Below are positions 8,672-17,401 of a DNA stretch of 64,000 nucleotides, piece by piece; position 1 is the first letter of the stretch; each line of letters starts with the position of its first letter. Under the pieces are notes generated by a model. The model had not been told where the DNA came from, searched no databases, and worked only from the letters and a program-made list of their open reading frames with translations. Position numbers and translations under genes: made by a program. The DNA is from Erythrobacter sp. SDW2 (lineage in GTDB: Bacteria; Pseudomonadota; Alphaproteobacteria; Sphingomonadales; Sphingomonadaceae): assembly GCF_021431965.1 (NCBI RefSeq), contig NZ_CP090370.1, forward strand, positions 2,790,001 to 2,854,000, written 5' to 3'.

Positions 8672-10522
8672 TTACAGTCCGAGCGCCACCGCGCTCCAAT
8701 AGGTGATTCCCGCGAAGACATAGGCCAAGCCAAACAGGTAGGCCAACATGAACAAGGGCCATTTCCACCCATTCGTCTCGCGCCGGGCGACAGCGATGGT
8801 GGAGAGGCATTGCGGCGCGAAGACGAACCACGCCAGGAATGCCAGCGCGGTCGGCAGGCTCCAGCGCCCGGCCAGCGTTGCGGCGAGGCCTTCGGCAGCC
8901 TCCTCCTCGTCATCGGCATCGATGGCATAGGTCGTCGCGAGCGAGGCCACCGCCACTTCTCGGGCGGCCATGGCGGGAACGATGGCGAGGCTCATCTCGC
9001 GATTGAAGCCGATCGGTTCGAGCACGACATGCAGCCCGCTCGAAATCTGGCCGGCAAAACTCGCATCGAGCTGGCGCTCGCCTTCGCCCGCCCTTGGGAA
9101 AGTCAGCAACAGCCACAGGATCACCGTCGCAGCGAAGATGATGGTCCCGGCGCGGCGCAGGAACACCCAGGCCCGCTGCCACAGGCCGATCAACAGGTCC
9201 TTGAGCAGGGGCATCTGGTAGCGCGGCAGCTCCATGATGAAGCCCGAAGCGTCGCCCTTGGTGACCGAGCGGCGCAGCACCAGGGCCACTGCCAGAGCGC
9301 CGAGAATGCCCGCAACATAGAGCACGAACAGCACCAGCCCCTGCAGACCGATGACTGCGAATCCCTCGGGCCCTACGGTGGCCTTCGGAATAAAGGCGGC
9401 GATGATCACCGCATAGACCGGCAGCCGGGCCGAGCAGGTCATCAGCGGGGCGACGAGGATGGTCGTCAGCCGGTCCTTGGGATCGGCGATGCTGCGGGTC
9501 GCCATGATGCCCGGAATGGCGCAGGCGAAGCTGGACAGCAGCGGGATGAAGCTGCGGCCGGAGAGGCCGACGGTCGCCATCAGCCGGTCCATCAGGAAGG
9601 CTGCGCGGGCCATGTAGCCGCTCGCCTCCATCACCAGGATGAAGGCGAACAGGATCACGATCTGCGGCAGGAACACCACCACCGAGCCGACCCCGGCAAT
9701 CACGCCCTCGGTGATGAAGTCACGCAGCAGACCTTCGGGCAGCGAAGCGGTGACAAGGTCTGACACAGCGCCTGCCGCACCGTCGATGGCATCGGCGAAC
9801 GGCGTCGCCCAGGCGAACACGGCCTGGAAGATCAAGAACAGGATCGCGAACAGGATGACCGGGCCGATCCACGGATTGAGCAGGACCTTGTCGAGATTGC
9901 TCTCGATCACATGCCGCGCGGAGGAGGACAGAATCGTGCCCTTGGCGATATTCTTGGCCTCCAGTCGCCGCTCGGTCAGGTCGAGATGCGGGCGAGGATG
10001 GGGTTCCGATGCGCTGACGGCTGCGACCGCCGCGACAAGCTCGTCCAGCCCGCGGCGGCGCACCGCCACCGTCGGCACCACCGGAACGCCGAGTGCCTTG
10101 CCCAGCGCCTCGGGATCGAGCGTAAGGCCGTCCCGTTCCGCCAGGTCGATCATGTTGAGCGCCACCACCGTCGGGCGGCCAAGCGCAATCACTTCCTGTG
10201 CGAAGACGAGATGCTGTTCCAGGTTCGCAGCGTCGAGCACCACCACCAGCGCATCGGGCCGGCGCTGGCCCTCCTGCTCGCCGAACACGACCTTGCGGGT
10301 CACCTCCTCGTCGGGGCTGGCAGCATCGAACGCATAGCTGCCCGGCAGGTCGAGCAGTTCGACCGGCTCGCCCGAGGGGAGCACCAGCCGCCCGGCCTTC
10401 CGCTCGACAGTCACGCCCGGATAGTTGGCGATCTTCTGCCGCGCGCCGGTCAGCTTGTTGAACAGCGCGCTCTTGCCCGCATTGGGATTGCCGACGAGGG
10501 CGATGGTTCGCGGCGTTGTCAT
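8672..10522 (-). CDS. feoB: Ferrous iron transporter FeoB
   Basis: 616 residues from the ATG at 10522, seven bases after the feoA stop. The N-terminal G-domain has G1 GNPNAGKSALFN (Lys17), NYPGVTVE, G3 DLPGSYAF and G4 NMIDLAE. The C-terminal half is a polytopic membrane domain with two Gate-type repeats (for example CAIPGIMATRSI and APLMTCSARLPVY, whose cysteines are implicated in Fe(II) passage). It imports Fe(II) into the cytoplasm. It is shorter than the E. coli protein (773 residues) but normal for alphaproteobacteria. No feoC follows. Confidence 0.95.
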   Translation of the reverse strand: MTTPRTIALVGNPNAGKSALFNKLTGARQKIANYPGVTVERKAGRLVLPSGEPVELLDLPGSYAFDAASPDEEVTRKVVFGEQEGQRRPDALVVVLDAANLEQHLVFAQEVIALGRPTVVALNMIDLAERDGLTLDPEALGKALGVPVVPTVAVRRRGLDELVAAVAAVSASEPHPRPHLDLTERRLEAKNIAKGTILSSSARHVIESNLDKVLLNPWIGPVILFAILFLIFQAVFAWATPFADAIDGAAGAVSDLVTASLPEGLLRDFITEGVIAGVGSVVVFLPQIVILFAFILVMEASGYMARAAFLMDRLMATVGLSGRSFIPLLSSFACAIPGIMATRSIADPKDRLTTILVAPLMTCSARLPVYAVIIAAFIPKATVGPEGFAVIGLQGLVLFVLYVAGILGALAVALVLRRSVTKGDASGFIMELPRYQMPLLKDLLIGLWQRAWVFLRRAGTIIFAATVILWLLLTFPRAGEGERQLDASFAGQISSGLHVVLEPIGFNREMSLAIVPAMAAREVAVASLATTYAIDADDEEEAAEGLAATLAGRWSLPTALAFLAWFVFAPQCLSTIAVARRETNGWKWPLFMLAYLFGLAYVFAGITYWSAVALGL

Positions 10523-10529
10523 GGGGCGC

Positions 10530-10769
10530 TTAGTCCAGTTCGATCGAAACGGCGGCGGCATGCACCCGGCGCAGCGCCACGGTCATCCGGCCCAACTGCA
10601 CCGCCAGCGGATCACGCCCGCCGAACACCCCGCGATGGGCGACGGACACTTGCACCCCGGCATCGAAGCCCAAGGCACGCAGACGCTTCCCGTCATCTTC
10701 GGGAATCCCGACCCAATCGATCGAGGTAATGGTGGCACTGCGGCCCGGTTCGAGCGCTTCGAGAGTCAT
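10530..10769 (-). CDS. feoA: Ferrous iron transport protein A
   Basis: 79 residues forming one SH3-like FeoA domain. Key stretches are LEPGRSATITSIDW, RLRALGFDAGVQVSVAHRG and DPLAVQLGRMTVALRR. FeoA is a small cytoplasmic partner of FeoB. It leads the two-gene operon feoA-feoB. A Fur-like site lies 31-49 bases ahead of its start codon, consistent with iron-repressed expression. Confidence 0.93.
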   Translation of the reverse strand: MTLEALEPGRSATITSIDWVGIPEDDGKRLRALGFDAGVQVSVAHRGVFGGRDPLAVQLGRMTVALRRVHAAAVSIELD

Positions 10770-10799
10770 GTGCGACCCGCTGCCAGATGCGCGGCGTTA

Positions 10800-10818
10800 T
10801 TGCAACTAATTCTCAATA
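10800..10818 (-). promoter_or_regulatory. Fur-like operator ahead of feoAB
   Basis: On the reverse strand the 19 bases read TATTGAGAATTAGTTGCAA. ATTGAGAAT in the left half agrees with the alphaproteobacterial Fur/Irr-type half site, and the right half is a weaker inverted copy. It sits between the COQ9 and feoA genes and is 31 bases from the feoA start. Assignment rests on resemblance and context only. Confidence 0.5.
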
Positions 10819-10828
10819 GTGAGTCGGA

Positions 10829-11491
10829 TCACTGTGCGGGATAGCGCAACCGGCCGAGGAAACGCGTGACGCTGAAGGTCTCTCGTTCGCTGTTGAGCAG
10901 CTTCGCCTTGACCTGCTCGAACTTCATCACGCCTTCGATCCGGCGGTCGAGGAAGGCGCGCGTCTCGGCCTTGCCTTCGCTCTCGTCGTTGATGAATTGG
11001 GTCAGCGTCGCGGCGTAGATGCCGGCAAGGATCGTGCGCTTGGTGTAGTGGTTGTAGTCGGTCGCCGTGTCGCCGGCGAGCCGCCACATCAGGTCGGCGC
11101 TGCGCCAGCCGATCCGCAAGGCCTCGGCGGCGTTCTGTGGCATGGCCATGATCGCCATGGCGCGGCGCACGGCCTCTTCCTGCCCTGTCACCGCATCGAG
11201 CCGGAACTGCACCAGCGTGCGGATGCGCTCGCGAATCTTGAGCTGGCCCAGCTTTTCCCGCGGCCATTCCGCCGCCATCGTCGCATCGACGCCATCGATC
11301 CAGGCGCGGATCATCTCCATAGAGCCGCCCTTGAAGGCGAGCCGGGCGACATCGATATCGACGCCTTCGATCTCCGCAGCCATCACCAGCGCCGCGTCGC
11401 TCCACCCGTCGAACACGGCCGAATCGGCGATGGCCGGAGCGAGTGCGAGGCGCAGCTCGTCGAGCGTAAGGTCGGCCGCGTTTTCGATCAT
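10829..11491 (-). CDS. COQ9 family protein
   Basis: 220 residues from the ATG at 11491; the frame also has an ATG at 11512, but that would overlap the ankyrin gene. The core ARLAFKGGSMEMIRAWIDG, LGQLKIRERIRTLVQFRLDA and ADLMWRLAGDTATDYNHYTKRTILAGIY is the COQ9 signature. COQ9 proteins bind lipids and help COQ7-type hydroxylation in ubiquinone synthesis. The bacterial function is inferred from that. It follows the ankyrin gene by four bases and is probably cotranscribed with it. Confidence 0.85.
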   Translation of the reverse strand: MIENAADLTLDELRLALAPAIADSAVFDGWSDAALVMAAEIEGVDIDVARLAFKGGSMEMIRAWIDGVDATMAAEWPREKLGQLKIRERIRTLVQFRLDAVTGQEEAVRRAMAIMAMPQNAAEALRIGWRSADLMWRLAGDTATDYNHYTKRTILAGIYAATLTQFINDESEGKAETRAFLDRRIEGVMKFEQVKAKLLNSERETFSVTRFLGRLRYPAQ

Positions 11492-11495
11492 GCGA

Positions 11496-12113
11496 TCAGA
11501 GCCCCGGTCCATAGGTCGAGGCGGTCTGCCCCTTCCTCTTCTCGTCGGCGGCTTCCAGCTCGGCAGTCAGCCGCCGGTCAGCCATGATTTCGATATAGTC
11601 ACGCGCCGAGCGCCCCGAGTTGTCGTTGCGGTCAGGGTCGGCCCCATTGGAGAGCAACAGCTTGATCATCGCAAAATCGCGCCGGTGCGTAGCGGAGATC
11701 AGCGGGGTTTCCCCCAGGCTGTCCTGCTCGTCGATGCGCGCGCCGGCCTTGAGCAGCGCCTCGACCCCGTCGACATTGCCCTTGGCCGCGGCCAGCATCA
11801 GCGGCGTCACGCCCTTCTTGTTGGCGAGATTGGGGTTGGCACCATTCTGCAGCAGGAACTTGATCCATTGCGCATTGCTGTCACGCCCCGCGACGATGAT
11901 GAGCGCGGTGTCGCCGGTTACGAGATCCCGCGTGTTGATCAGCGTATTGCCCGGCTGCTGGACGAATTTGGTCACCAGCGTCCCGTCCTCGTCGCGCACG
12001 GCCTCGAGGAATTCATGGCTTTCCGTGTTGAACTGGGCCGAGGCAGGCGCAGCCAGCGCGGACACCATCAGGCCGAAGGCAAGAACCGATTTGCGAAAAA
12101 CAGGCTGCGACAC
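11496..12113 (-). CDS. Exported ankyrin-repeat protein
   Basis: 205 residues from a GTG at 12113 with GGAG 12 bases ahead; the open frame upstream of it overlaps the divergent SCO gene. A signal peptide (KSVLAFGLMVSALAAPASAQ) is followed by about four ankyrin repeats. The clearest are GDTALIIVAGRDSNAQWIKFLLQNGANPN, GVTPLMLAAAKGNVDGVEALLKAGARID and GETPLISATHRRDFAMIKLLLSNGADPD. Ankyrins bind proteins, and a periplasmic partner is likely but unknown. It is upstream of the COQ9 gene in the same direction. Confidence 0.83.
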   Translation of the reverse strand: MSQPVFRKSVLAFGLMVSALAAPASAQFNTESHEFLEAVRDEDGTLVTKFVQQPGNTLINTRDLVTGDTALIIVAGRDSNAQWIKFLLQNGANPNLANKKGVTPLMLAAAKGNVDGVEALLKAGARIDEQDSLGETPLISATHRRDFAMIKLLLSNGADPDRNDNSGRSARDYIEIMADRRLTAELEAADEKRKGQTASTYGPGL

Positions 12114-12198
12114 CTTTGCACACTCCGCTAGAATTCTATGTGAGGGGGTGACTCGCCCCTTGGACAAACCCTGATAGCAGAGGCTGAACGCTTTCGCC

Positions 12199-12804
12199 AT
12201 GCCCGCCCCCATTCGCTTTCTCGCCCTTCCCGCAGCGCTGGCGCTCGCCGCCTGTTCCTCCGCCCCGCCCCCTCCCGGCCCCACGACCGATGGCGTCGAC
12301 ATGCGCGACGGTACGATCGGCGGCGACTTCACCCTGACGGGCAGCAAGGGCCAGAAGGTCAACTGGGCGGATTTCAAGGGCAAGTACCGGATGGTCTATT
12401 TCGGCTTCACCAATTGTCCGGCGATCTGCCCGACCGACGTGCTCCGCATGTCGCAGGGGCTGGAATTGTTCGAGAAGGAGCATCCGGAGCTCGCCGCCAA
12501 GGTGCAGCCGATTTTCATCAGCATCGATCCCGAGCGTGACACGCCCGAAAAAGTCGGCGAGTTCGTCGGCAATTTCCATCCCCGCCTGGTCGGGCTGACC
12601 GGCTCGCCGGAAGACATCGCCGCTGTTGCCAAGGCCTTCGGTACGAGCGCACAGAAGGAATCGCCCGACGAGACCGGTTTCTACAATGTCGCCCATTCGA
12701 CCTTCGTTACCTTGTTCGGCCCCGATGGCGAGCCGCTCGGCATCCTCCCTACCGACAAAGGTCCGGAAGGCCTCGCCCGAGAACTGGAAGCATGGATTCG
12801 CTGA
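12199..12804 (+). CDS. SCO1/SenC family copper-thioredoxin protein (lipoprotein)
   Basis: 201 residues. The signal peptide ends in a lipobox (LALAAC, Cys about 19). The thioredoxin fold holds the SCO copper site, FTNCPAICPTDV (C-x3-C) with a distant His in VAHSTFVTLF. SCO proteins deliver copper to the CuA centre of cytochrome c oxidase or act as periplasmic thiol reductases. The gene overlaps the start of the YcgN gene by 13 bases, so YcgN is translationally coupled. Confidence 0.9.
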   Translation: MPAPIRFLALPAALALAACSSAPPPPGPTTDGVDMRDGTIGGDFTLTGSKGQKVNWADFKGKYRMVYFGFTNCPAICPTDVLRMSQGLELFEKEHPELAAKVQPIFISIDPERDTPEKVGEFVGNFHPRLVGLTGSPEDIAAVAKAFGTSAQKESPDETGFYNVAHSTFVTLFGPDGEPLGILPTDKGPEGLARELEAWIR

Positions 12805-13253
12805 GGGACCGCTTCTGGGAACTGCCGCTGGCGGCTCTCACCGAACCCGAATGGGAGGCGCTGTGCGACGGTTGCGGCCGCTGCTGCCTGCACAAGATCG
12901 AGGATGAGGATACCGGCGAGATCGCCGCCACCAATGTCGCCTGCAAGCTGCTCGACATACCGACGGCGCGGTGCAGCGACTATGCCAATCGCAAGGCCTT
13001 CGTGCCCGATTGCCTGCGGCTGACGCTCAGGATTGTCGAGGATGTGCAGTGGCTGCCGCGTACCTGCGCTTATCGCCTGCGCGCCGATGGCGACCTGCTG
13101 CCCAGCTGGCATTACCTGATCAGTGGCGACCCGATGGCAGTGCACACCCGCGGCGCCGGGATCGCCGGGCGCGCGGTGTGCGAGACCCGCGCCGGGCCGC
13201 TCGAACACCATATCGTCGAGTGGGACGAGACCGATTGGGACGAGGAGGAATGA
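12792..13253 (+). CDS. YcgN-family cysteine cluster protein (UPF0260)
   Basis: 153 residues. The N-terminal CDGCGRCCLHKIEDED (C-x2-C-x2-CC) and later CKLLD, ARCSDYANRK, DCLRLT and PRTCAYR segments are the family's conserved cysteines, which suggests metal or Fe-S binding. Function is unknown. It sits between the SCO gene (13-base overlap) and the metallopeptidase gene (four-base overlap). Confidence 0.88.
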   Translation: MDSLRDRFWELPLAALTEPEWEALCDGCGRCCLHKIEDEDTGEIAATNVACKLLDIPTARCSDYANRKAFVPDCLRLTLRIVEDVQWLPRTCAYRLRADGDLLPSWHYLISGDPMAVHTRGAGIAGRAVCETRAGPLEHHIVEWDETDWDEEE

Positions 13254-13972
13254 TCGACTGGCTCCGCCGCAATCCGGCCGATCTGACGGTGAGCGTGGGG
13301 GACGCCACGCTACCGGTCGAGATCCGCCGTCACCCGACCGCGCGGCGGATGGTTCTGCGGCTGGCCGACGATGGCGCGAGCGTGCGGGTCACCTTGCCGC
13401 GCTGGGGCCGCACCGTCGATGCCGTCGAATTTGCTGCAAGCCGCACCGATTGGCTCGCCTCGCAGCTGGCAGGACGTCCTCGGACCTGCGCGCCGCAGGC
13501 AGGGGGAACCTTGCCCTATCGGGGCCGGCACTTGCGGATCGCCTGGGAGCGCGCCCACCCGCGCAAACCGCGTGTCGAGCAGGGGCATGTCCTGCTCGGC
13601 GGACCGGAGGAAACCCTCGGGGCACGTCTCAAACGCTGGCTGCAGGCCGAGGCGCGCGAGGCTCTTTCCGACGATCTCGCCTGGTACGCCGGCCGCGCAA
13701 ACCTGCCCGCCCCGCCGCTGTCGCTCAGCAATGCACGGCGGCGCTGGGGCAGTTGCTCGGTGACCGGCCATATGCGGATCAACTGGCGGCTGATCATGGC
13801 CCCCGACCATGTCCGCCGCTCGGTCGCGGCGCATGAGACCGCGCACCGGCTCCATTTCGACCATTCCCCCGCTTTTCATGCGGCACTGGGCAAGCTGTTC
13901 GAAGGCGACCTCAAGGCCGCCGACCGCTGGTTGAAAGACCATGGCCGCAGCCTCTACGCGCCGTTCGGCTGA
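13250..13972 (+). CDS. YgjP-type zinc metallopeptidase (DUF45, SprT-like)
   Basis: 240 residues from the ATG at 13250, which follows AGGAGGA and overlaps the YcgN stop. The zinc motif AAHETAHRLHFDH gives His195, Glu196 and His199 plus His205. The family pattern RRRWGSCSVTGHMRINWRLI lies just before it. YgjP-like proteins are predicted cytosolic metallopeptidases of unknown substrate. The protein lacks a signal peptide. Confidence 0.87.
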   Translation: MIDWLRRNPADLTVSVGDATLPVEIRRHPTARRMVLRLADDGASVRVTLPRWGRTVDAVEFAASRTDWLASQLAGRPRTCAPQAGGTLPYRGRHLRIAWERAHPRKPRVEQGHVLLGGPEETLGARLKRWLQAEAREALSDDLAWYAGRANLPAPPLSLSNARRRWGSCSVTGHMRINWRLIMAPDHVRRSVAAHETAHRLHFDHSPAFHAALGKLFEGDLKAADRWLKDHGRSLYAPFG

Positions 13973-14017
13973 CGACTCCACTGGCATCACTGCGCTCCTG
14001 CCCCTATGTTGGCGCGC

Positions 14018-14482
14018 ATGAGCATGCTCACACGCTTCAACCCCACCGGCGGCATCGCCGATTTCTGGAACGAGTTCCGCAAACCCACGCCCTATCGCTG
14101 GCCGATCCTCTTCGTGTCCTTCGCGATCCCCCTGTGGGGTCTCTACATGCTGGCGCAGGAACGCCACCTCATCCCGCCCGAGCGACCGACCATCGAATAC
14201 ATCACCAGTTTCGAGCCGGGCCGCACCGACGAGGAAATCATCGCCTCCAATATCGAGAACCAGAAGCGCAAGGAGGCCGAGGCTGCCCGCATCGCTGCGC
14301 TGGAGGAAGAAGCCAAGGAAGCCTACCGCGCGCTGGGCCGCGCAACCGGCGTCGATGTCGACGCGATGGAGCGCAAGATCGCTGAAGAGAAGGCCCGCGA
14401 AGAAGCCGCGAAAGAGGCCCGCCGCAAGGCGGCCCAGGCGGCAGCGGAGAAGCGCGAAGCAGCACTGCAAGGCAGCGAATGA
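14018..14482 (+). CDS. Membrane-anchored coiled-coil protein of unknown function
   Basis: 154 residues from the ATG at 14018; an ATG at 14006 would add four. One transmembrane helix spans about residues 30-50 (WPILFVSFAIPLWGLYML). A long charged helix follows (residues 80-150), rich in Glu, Lys, Arg and Ala and predicted to form a coiled coil. I recognise no family. The gene stop overlaps ribD by four bases, so it is cotranslated with riboflavin genes, but no functional link is evident. Confidence 0.7.
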   Translation: MSMLTRFNPTGGIADFWNEFRKPTPYRWPILFVSFAIPLWGLYMLAQERHLIPPERPTIEYITSFEPGRTDEEIIASNIENQKRKEAEAARIAALEEEAKEAYRALGRATGVDVDAMERKIAEEKAREEAAKEARRKAAQAAAEKREAALQGSE

Positions 14483-15459
14483 GCCTAGCCGGGCGGGGGG
14501 ACAGCGACTGGCTCGCCGCCGCCGCACGGCTGGCTGCGCGTGCCCGCCCGCTCAGCCGCCCCAATCCCGCCGTCGGCTGCATCATCGTCAGGCACGGGAT
14601 CGTTGTCGGGCGCGGCTGGACCCAATCGGGCGGCCGCCCCCATGCCGAGGCTGTCGCCCTGGATCAGGCCGGAGAGAAGGCGCTGGGCGCGACCGTGTAT
14701 GTCACGCTGGAGCCCTGTGCCCACCGGTCCGAACGCGGGCCCTCGTGCGCCGACCTGCTGATTGAGGCCAAACCTGCCCGTATTGTCATAGCCGAGATCG
14801 ACCCCGACAGCCGCACTGACGGTGCTGGTGGCGAACGCCTGCGCAAGGCAGGTATCCGAGTCGATCACCTGCCCATCCCCGAAGCTCACGCCAGCCTTGC
14901 CGGTTTTCTGATCCGCCAGCGGCTCGGACGTCCGCATGTGACGCTCAAGCTGGCCATGTCGCTCGACGGCTGCATCGCGCTGGCGGACGGGACCAGCCAG
15001 TGGATCACCGGCGAGGAGGCCCGCGCCCACGTCCATTCGCGCCGGGCGATCGCCGATGCGATCCTGGTCGGCGGCGGCACTTGGCGGGCCGATCGACCGC
15101 GGCTCGACGTGCGACTGCCCGGTCTCGGACATCGCAGCCCCCATCGGATCGTGCTGACACGCGGCGACGTGCCGCCCGACGTCCGGCGCATTGCCGCGCC
15201 AGCGGACATCGCTGGGCTTGATAGCGTGCAGTATCTATATGTCGAAGGCGGGGCCAGGACTGCCGCGAGTTTCCTGGCCGAAGACCTCGCCGACCGAATC
15301 GAAATTTACCGCGCCCCGATCGTCATCGGCGATGGCTTGCGCGCCGTGGAAGCGCTTGCCGTCGCGGACCTCGCCTCGACCCATGGCCGCTGGCAACTCG
15401 CCGAGCGCCGCCAGCTTGGCAGCGATTGCTTCGAAGCCTATGCGCGGGCCAGGACTTAA
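14479..15459 (+). CDS. ribD: Bifunctional riboflavin deaminase/reductase RibD
   Basis: 326 residues. The deaminase domain (1-145) has HAEAVA with His55 and Glu57, and the zinc site in EPCAHRSERGPSC with Cys80 and Cys90. The reductase domain (150-320) has LKLAMSLDGCIAL, NAD(P)H-binding DAILVGGGTWRADRPRL and LYVEGGARTAASFL. It performs the deamination and reduction steps from GTP-derived pyrimidine to the ribityl-amino-uracil precursor of riboflavin. The zinc cysteines are one residue further apart than in PCSHxGRTPPC. The ribE gene follows nine bases later. Confidence 0.93.
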   Translation: MSLAGRGDSDWLAAAARLAARARPLSRPNPAVGCIIVRHGIVVGRGWTQSGGRPHAEAVALDQAGEKALGATVYVTLEPCAHRSERGPSCADLLIEAKPARIVIAEIDPDSRTDGAGGERLRKAGIRVDHLPIPEAHASLAGFLIRQRLGRPHVTLKLAMSLDGCIALADGTSQWITGEEARAHVHSRRAIADAILVGGGTWRADRPRLDVRLPGLGHRSPHRIVLTRGDVPPDVRRIAAPADIAGLDSVQYLYVEGGARTAASFLAEDLADRIEIYRAPIVIGDGLRAVEALAVADLASTHGRWQLAERRQLGSDCFEAYARART

Positions 15460-15468
15460 GGAGTTCCC

Positions 15469-16086
15469 ATGTTTACCGGCATCGTCACCGCCATCGGCAC
15501 CATCGCCAGCGTCGAGGAAAAGGGCGACCTGCATATCCGCATCGCCTGCCCCTATGACCCGCATAGCATGGCCATCGGCGCATCGATCGCCTGTTCGGGC
15601 GTGTGCCTGACGGTGGTCGAACGCGGCGGAGAGAAAGGCGATGCCTGGTTCGCGGTCGATGTCTCGGGCGAAACGGTGAGCCGCACGGCGCAGGACCAAT
15701 GGACCGAGGGCCGCAGGCTCAACCTCGAACAGGCGCTCAAGCTGGGTGACGAACTCGGTGGACACCTCGTTACGGGCCATATCGATGCCGTTGGCCGCGT
15801 GGCGAAAATGCAGGACGAAGGCGGCTCTATCCGCATCGACATCCGCGCGCCTCAAGCCATTGCGCCCTATGTGGCAGAGAAAGGCTCGATCACAGTCGAT
15901 GGCGTCTCGCTGACGGTCAACAGCGTGGCCGACCAGCCCGATGGCGATGTGATCTTCGCGCTCAACATCATCCCTCACACCGGCGAAGTGACCACGCTCG
16001 GCACGCTGGCAGAGGGCGACGCGGTCAATCTCGAGATCGACGTGCTGGCACGCTACCTGAAGCGGATGGAGAGTTTGCGGGGGTAG
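15469..16086 (+). CDS. ribE: Riboflavin synthase (alpha chain type)
   Basis: 205 residues, starting MFTGIVTAIGTIASVEE, the exact family start. It contains the two tandem lumazine-binding domains: first IGASIACSGVCLTVVERG, then EKGSITVDGVSLTVNSV. It dismutates two molecules of dimethylribityl-lumazine to riboflavin. It is downstream of ribD; the lumazine synthase ribH is not in this window. No FMN riboswitch is visible before ribD. Confidence 0.95.
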   Translation: MFTGIVTAIGTIASVEEKGDLHIRIACPYDPHSMAIGASIACSGVCLTVVERGGEKGDAWFAVDVSGETVSRTAQDQWTEGRRLNLEQALKLGDELGGHLVTGHIDAVGRVAKMQDEGGSIRIDIRAPQAIAPYVAEKGSITVDGVSLTVNSVADQPDGDVIFALNIIPHTGEVTTLGTLAEGDAVNLEIDVLARYLKRMESLRG

Positions 16087-16149
16087 CAAATCTCTCTCCG
16101 CTTGCAGGAGAGCTACGGAGACTTGCGAACTTTTTCGCCAGTCGAAGTT

Positions 16150-16227
16150 GAGAGGGGGCTGCGCCGCCTGAGGCGGGAGTTGCCCTGCCGAGCCCTCTCC
16201 CTACCCTCTCCCGCAACAGGAGAGGGC
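16150..16227. repeat. Palindromic CCCTCTCC-type dispersed repeat
   Basis: Between ribE and the GDT1 gene. The outer arms are GAGAGGGGGC at the left and CCCTCTCCC, repeated, at the right, with an inner hairpin GCCGCCTGAGGCGG. A related element with the same CCCTCTCC arms lies at 29039-29157. The arms are therefore a shared mobile or scattered palindrome, not local chance. Confidence 0.6.
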
Positions 16228-16275
16228 AAGTAGTTCGGCTCGCTTCTTTTTCCCTAATCCGTCACGGAACACAAA

Positions 16276-16848
16276 ATGGAACCCCTCCTCACCTCCACCG
16301 CCGTGGTCGCGCTGGCCGAGATCGGCGACAAGACCATGCTGCTGGCCATTGTGCTGGCGACGCGGTTCCGCAAGCCGCTGCCGATCATCCTCGGCATCCT
16401 GGTGGCGACACTGGCCAACCACGGCATCGCCGCCTTCCTCGGCCAGACGGTTGCCGGGCTGCTCGAAGGGGCATGGTTCCGCTATGCGGTGGGCGCGGGC
16501 TTCATCGCCATGGCGGCATGGACGCTGGTGCCCGACAAGCTGGATCATGACGAGGAGCCCGAGCCGCCCCGCTTCGGGGCTTTCCTGACCACCACCATCG
16601 CCTTCTTCATCGTCGAGATCGGCGACAAGACCCAGGTCGCGACCATTGCGCTGGCGGCGCAGTTCCGGGATGTGCTGCTGGTGACAGTCGGCACGACGGC
16701 GGGAATGATGCTGGCCAATGTGCCCGCGGTGTGGTTCGGGCAGAAGATCGTCGACGTCGTGCCGCTGAAGGTGGTGCGAACCATTGCGGCCGCACTCTTC
16801 CTTGCCATCGGTATCTGGGTGATCGCGGAGGCAGCGGGCTGGCTTTGA
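16276..16848 (+). CDS. TMEM165/GDT1 family cation transporter
   Basis: 190 residues, six to seven predicted membrane helices. Both hallmark motifs are present: EIGDKTMLLAIVLA (Glu15) and EIGDKTQVATIAL (Glu114). The family transports Mn2+ or Ca2+ with H+, and in bacteria mostly exports manganese. No yybP-ykoY manganese riboswitch is visible upstream. The upstream 190 bases hold the repeat instead. Confidence 0.87.
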   Translation: MEPLLTSTAVVALAEIGDKTMLLAIVLATRFRKPLPIILGILVATLANHGIAAFLGQTVAGLLEGAWFRYAVGAGFIAMAAWTLVPDKLDHDEEPEPPRFGAFLTTTIAFFIVEIGDKTQVATIALAAQFRDVLLVTVGTTAGMMLANVPAVWFGQKIVDVVPLKVVRTIAAALFLAIGIWVIAEAAGWL

Positions 16849-16855
16849 ACGAGAC

Positions 16856-17401
16856 CTAGTCCTGGGCCAAGGGGCCCGCGGCAAAACTGTCGCGGGTAAT
16901 TTCGTAGATCACATGGCGATGCGCCACCCCGGCCATCACGGTGATGTCCTCGCGGTCCGTCAGCACGCCGCCGATATTGGCCATGGCGCGGCGCGAGATG
17001 ACATTTGTTTCGCCGACACGAAAGTCGACCCGTTCGACAGATTGCAGGGCGTGCTCGAGCATCAACCGCTTCATCTCGGCATTGTAGCCCCCGCCCCACA
17101 GCCGCCGCGCAAGGAAGGTCCAGCCGATCTCGACGGAACCGCCATCAGCGGGGTCGTAGCCCTGAAAGCGCGAGGAGCCGACGATGGTGCCGCTGGACTT
17201 CTCGATCACCGTCAGCGCCCCGCCCTGCGCCAACGCATCGGCGAAGAAAGCGCGGAACACAGGTTCCTGCCACCGGTCATTTGCCGGATGCACCGCCCAA
17301 ACCTGCGGATCAGAGGCGACCGCGAAGAGCCCGTTCCAGTCCTCTTCGCCCAGAGGCCGAAGCAGCAGCCGCTCTCCTTCGAGGACCGGCTGCCGTTCCA
17401 T
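16856..17401 (-). CDS. GNAT acetyltransferase (RimJ/RimL type)
   Basis: 181 residues. The GNAT fold is recognisable from RLLLRPLGEEDWNGLFAVASDP, IVGSSRFQGYDPADGGSVEIGW and the acetyl-CoA-binding RLWGGGYNAEMKRLMLEHAL. The substrate is unknown. The start codon lies directly after the stop of the aminotransferase with no gap, so the two are cotranscribed. Confidence 0.83.
   Translation of the reverse strand: MERQPVLEGERLLLRPLGEEDWNGLFAVASDPQVWAVHPANDRWQEPVFRAFFADALAQGGALTVIEKSSGTIVGSSRFQGYDPADGGSVEIGWTFLARRLWGGGYNAEMKRLMLEHALQSVERVDFRVGETNVISRRAMANIGGVLTDREDITVMAGVAHRHVIYEITRDSFAAGPLAQD

Noticed and set aside
15469-16275. yybP-ykoY (manganese) riboswitch ahead of the GDT1 gene, or FMN riboswitch near ribD-ribE
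   Set aside because: No conserved motif of either class is found. The space ahead of GDT1 is filled by a CCCTCTCC palindrome, and ribD overlaps the gene before it.
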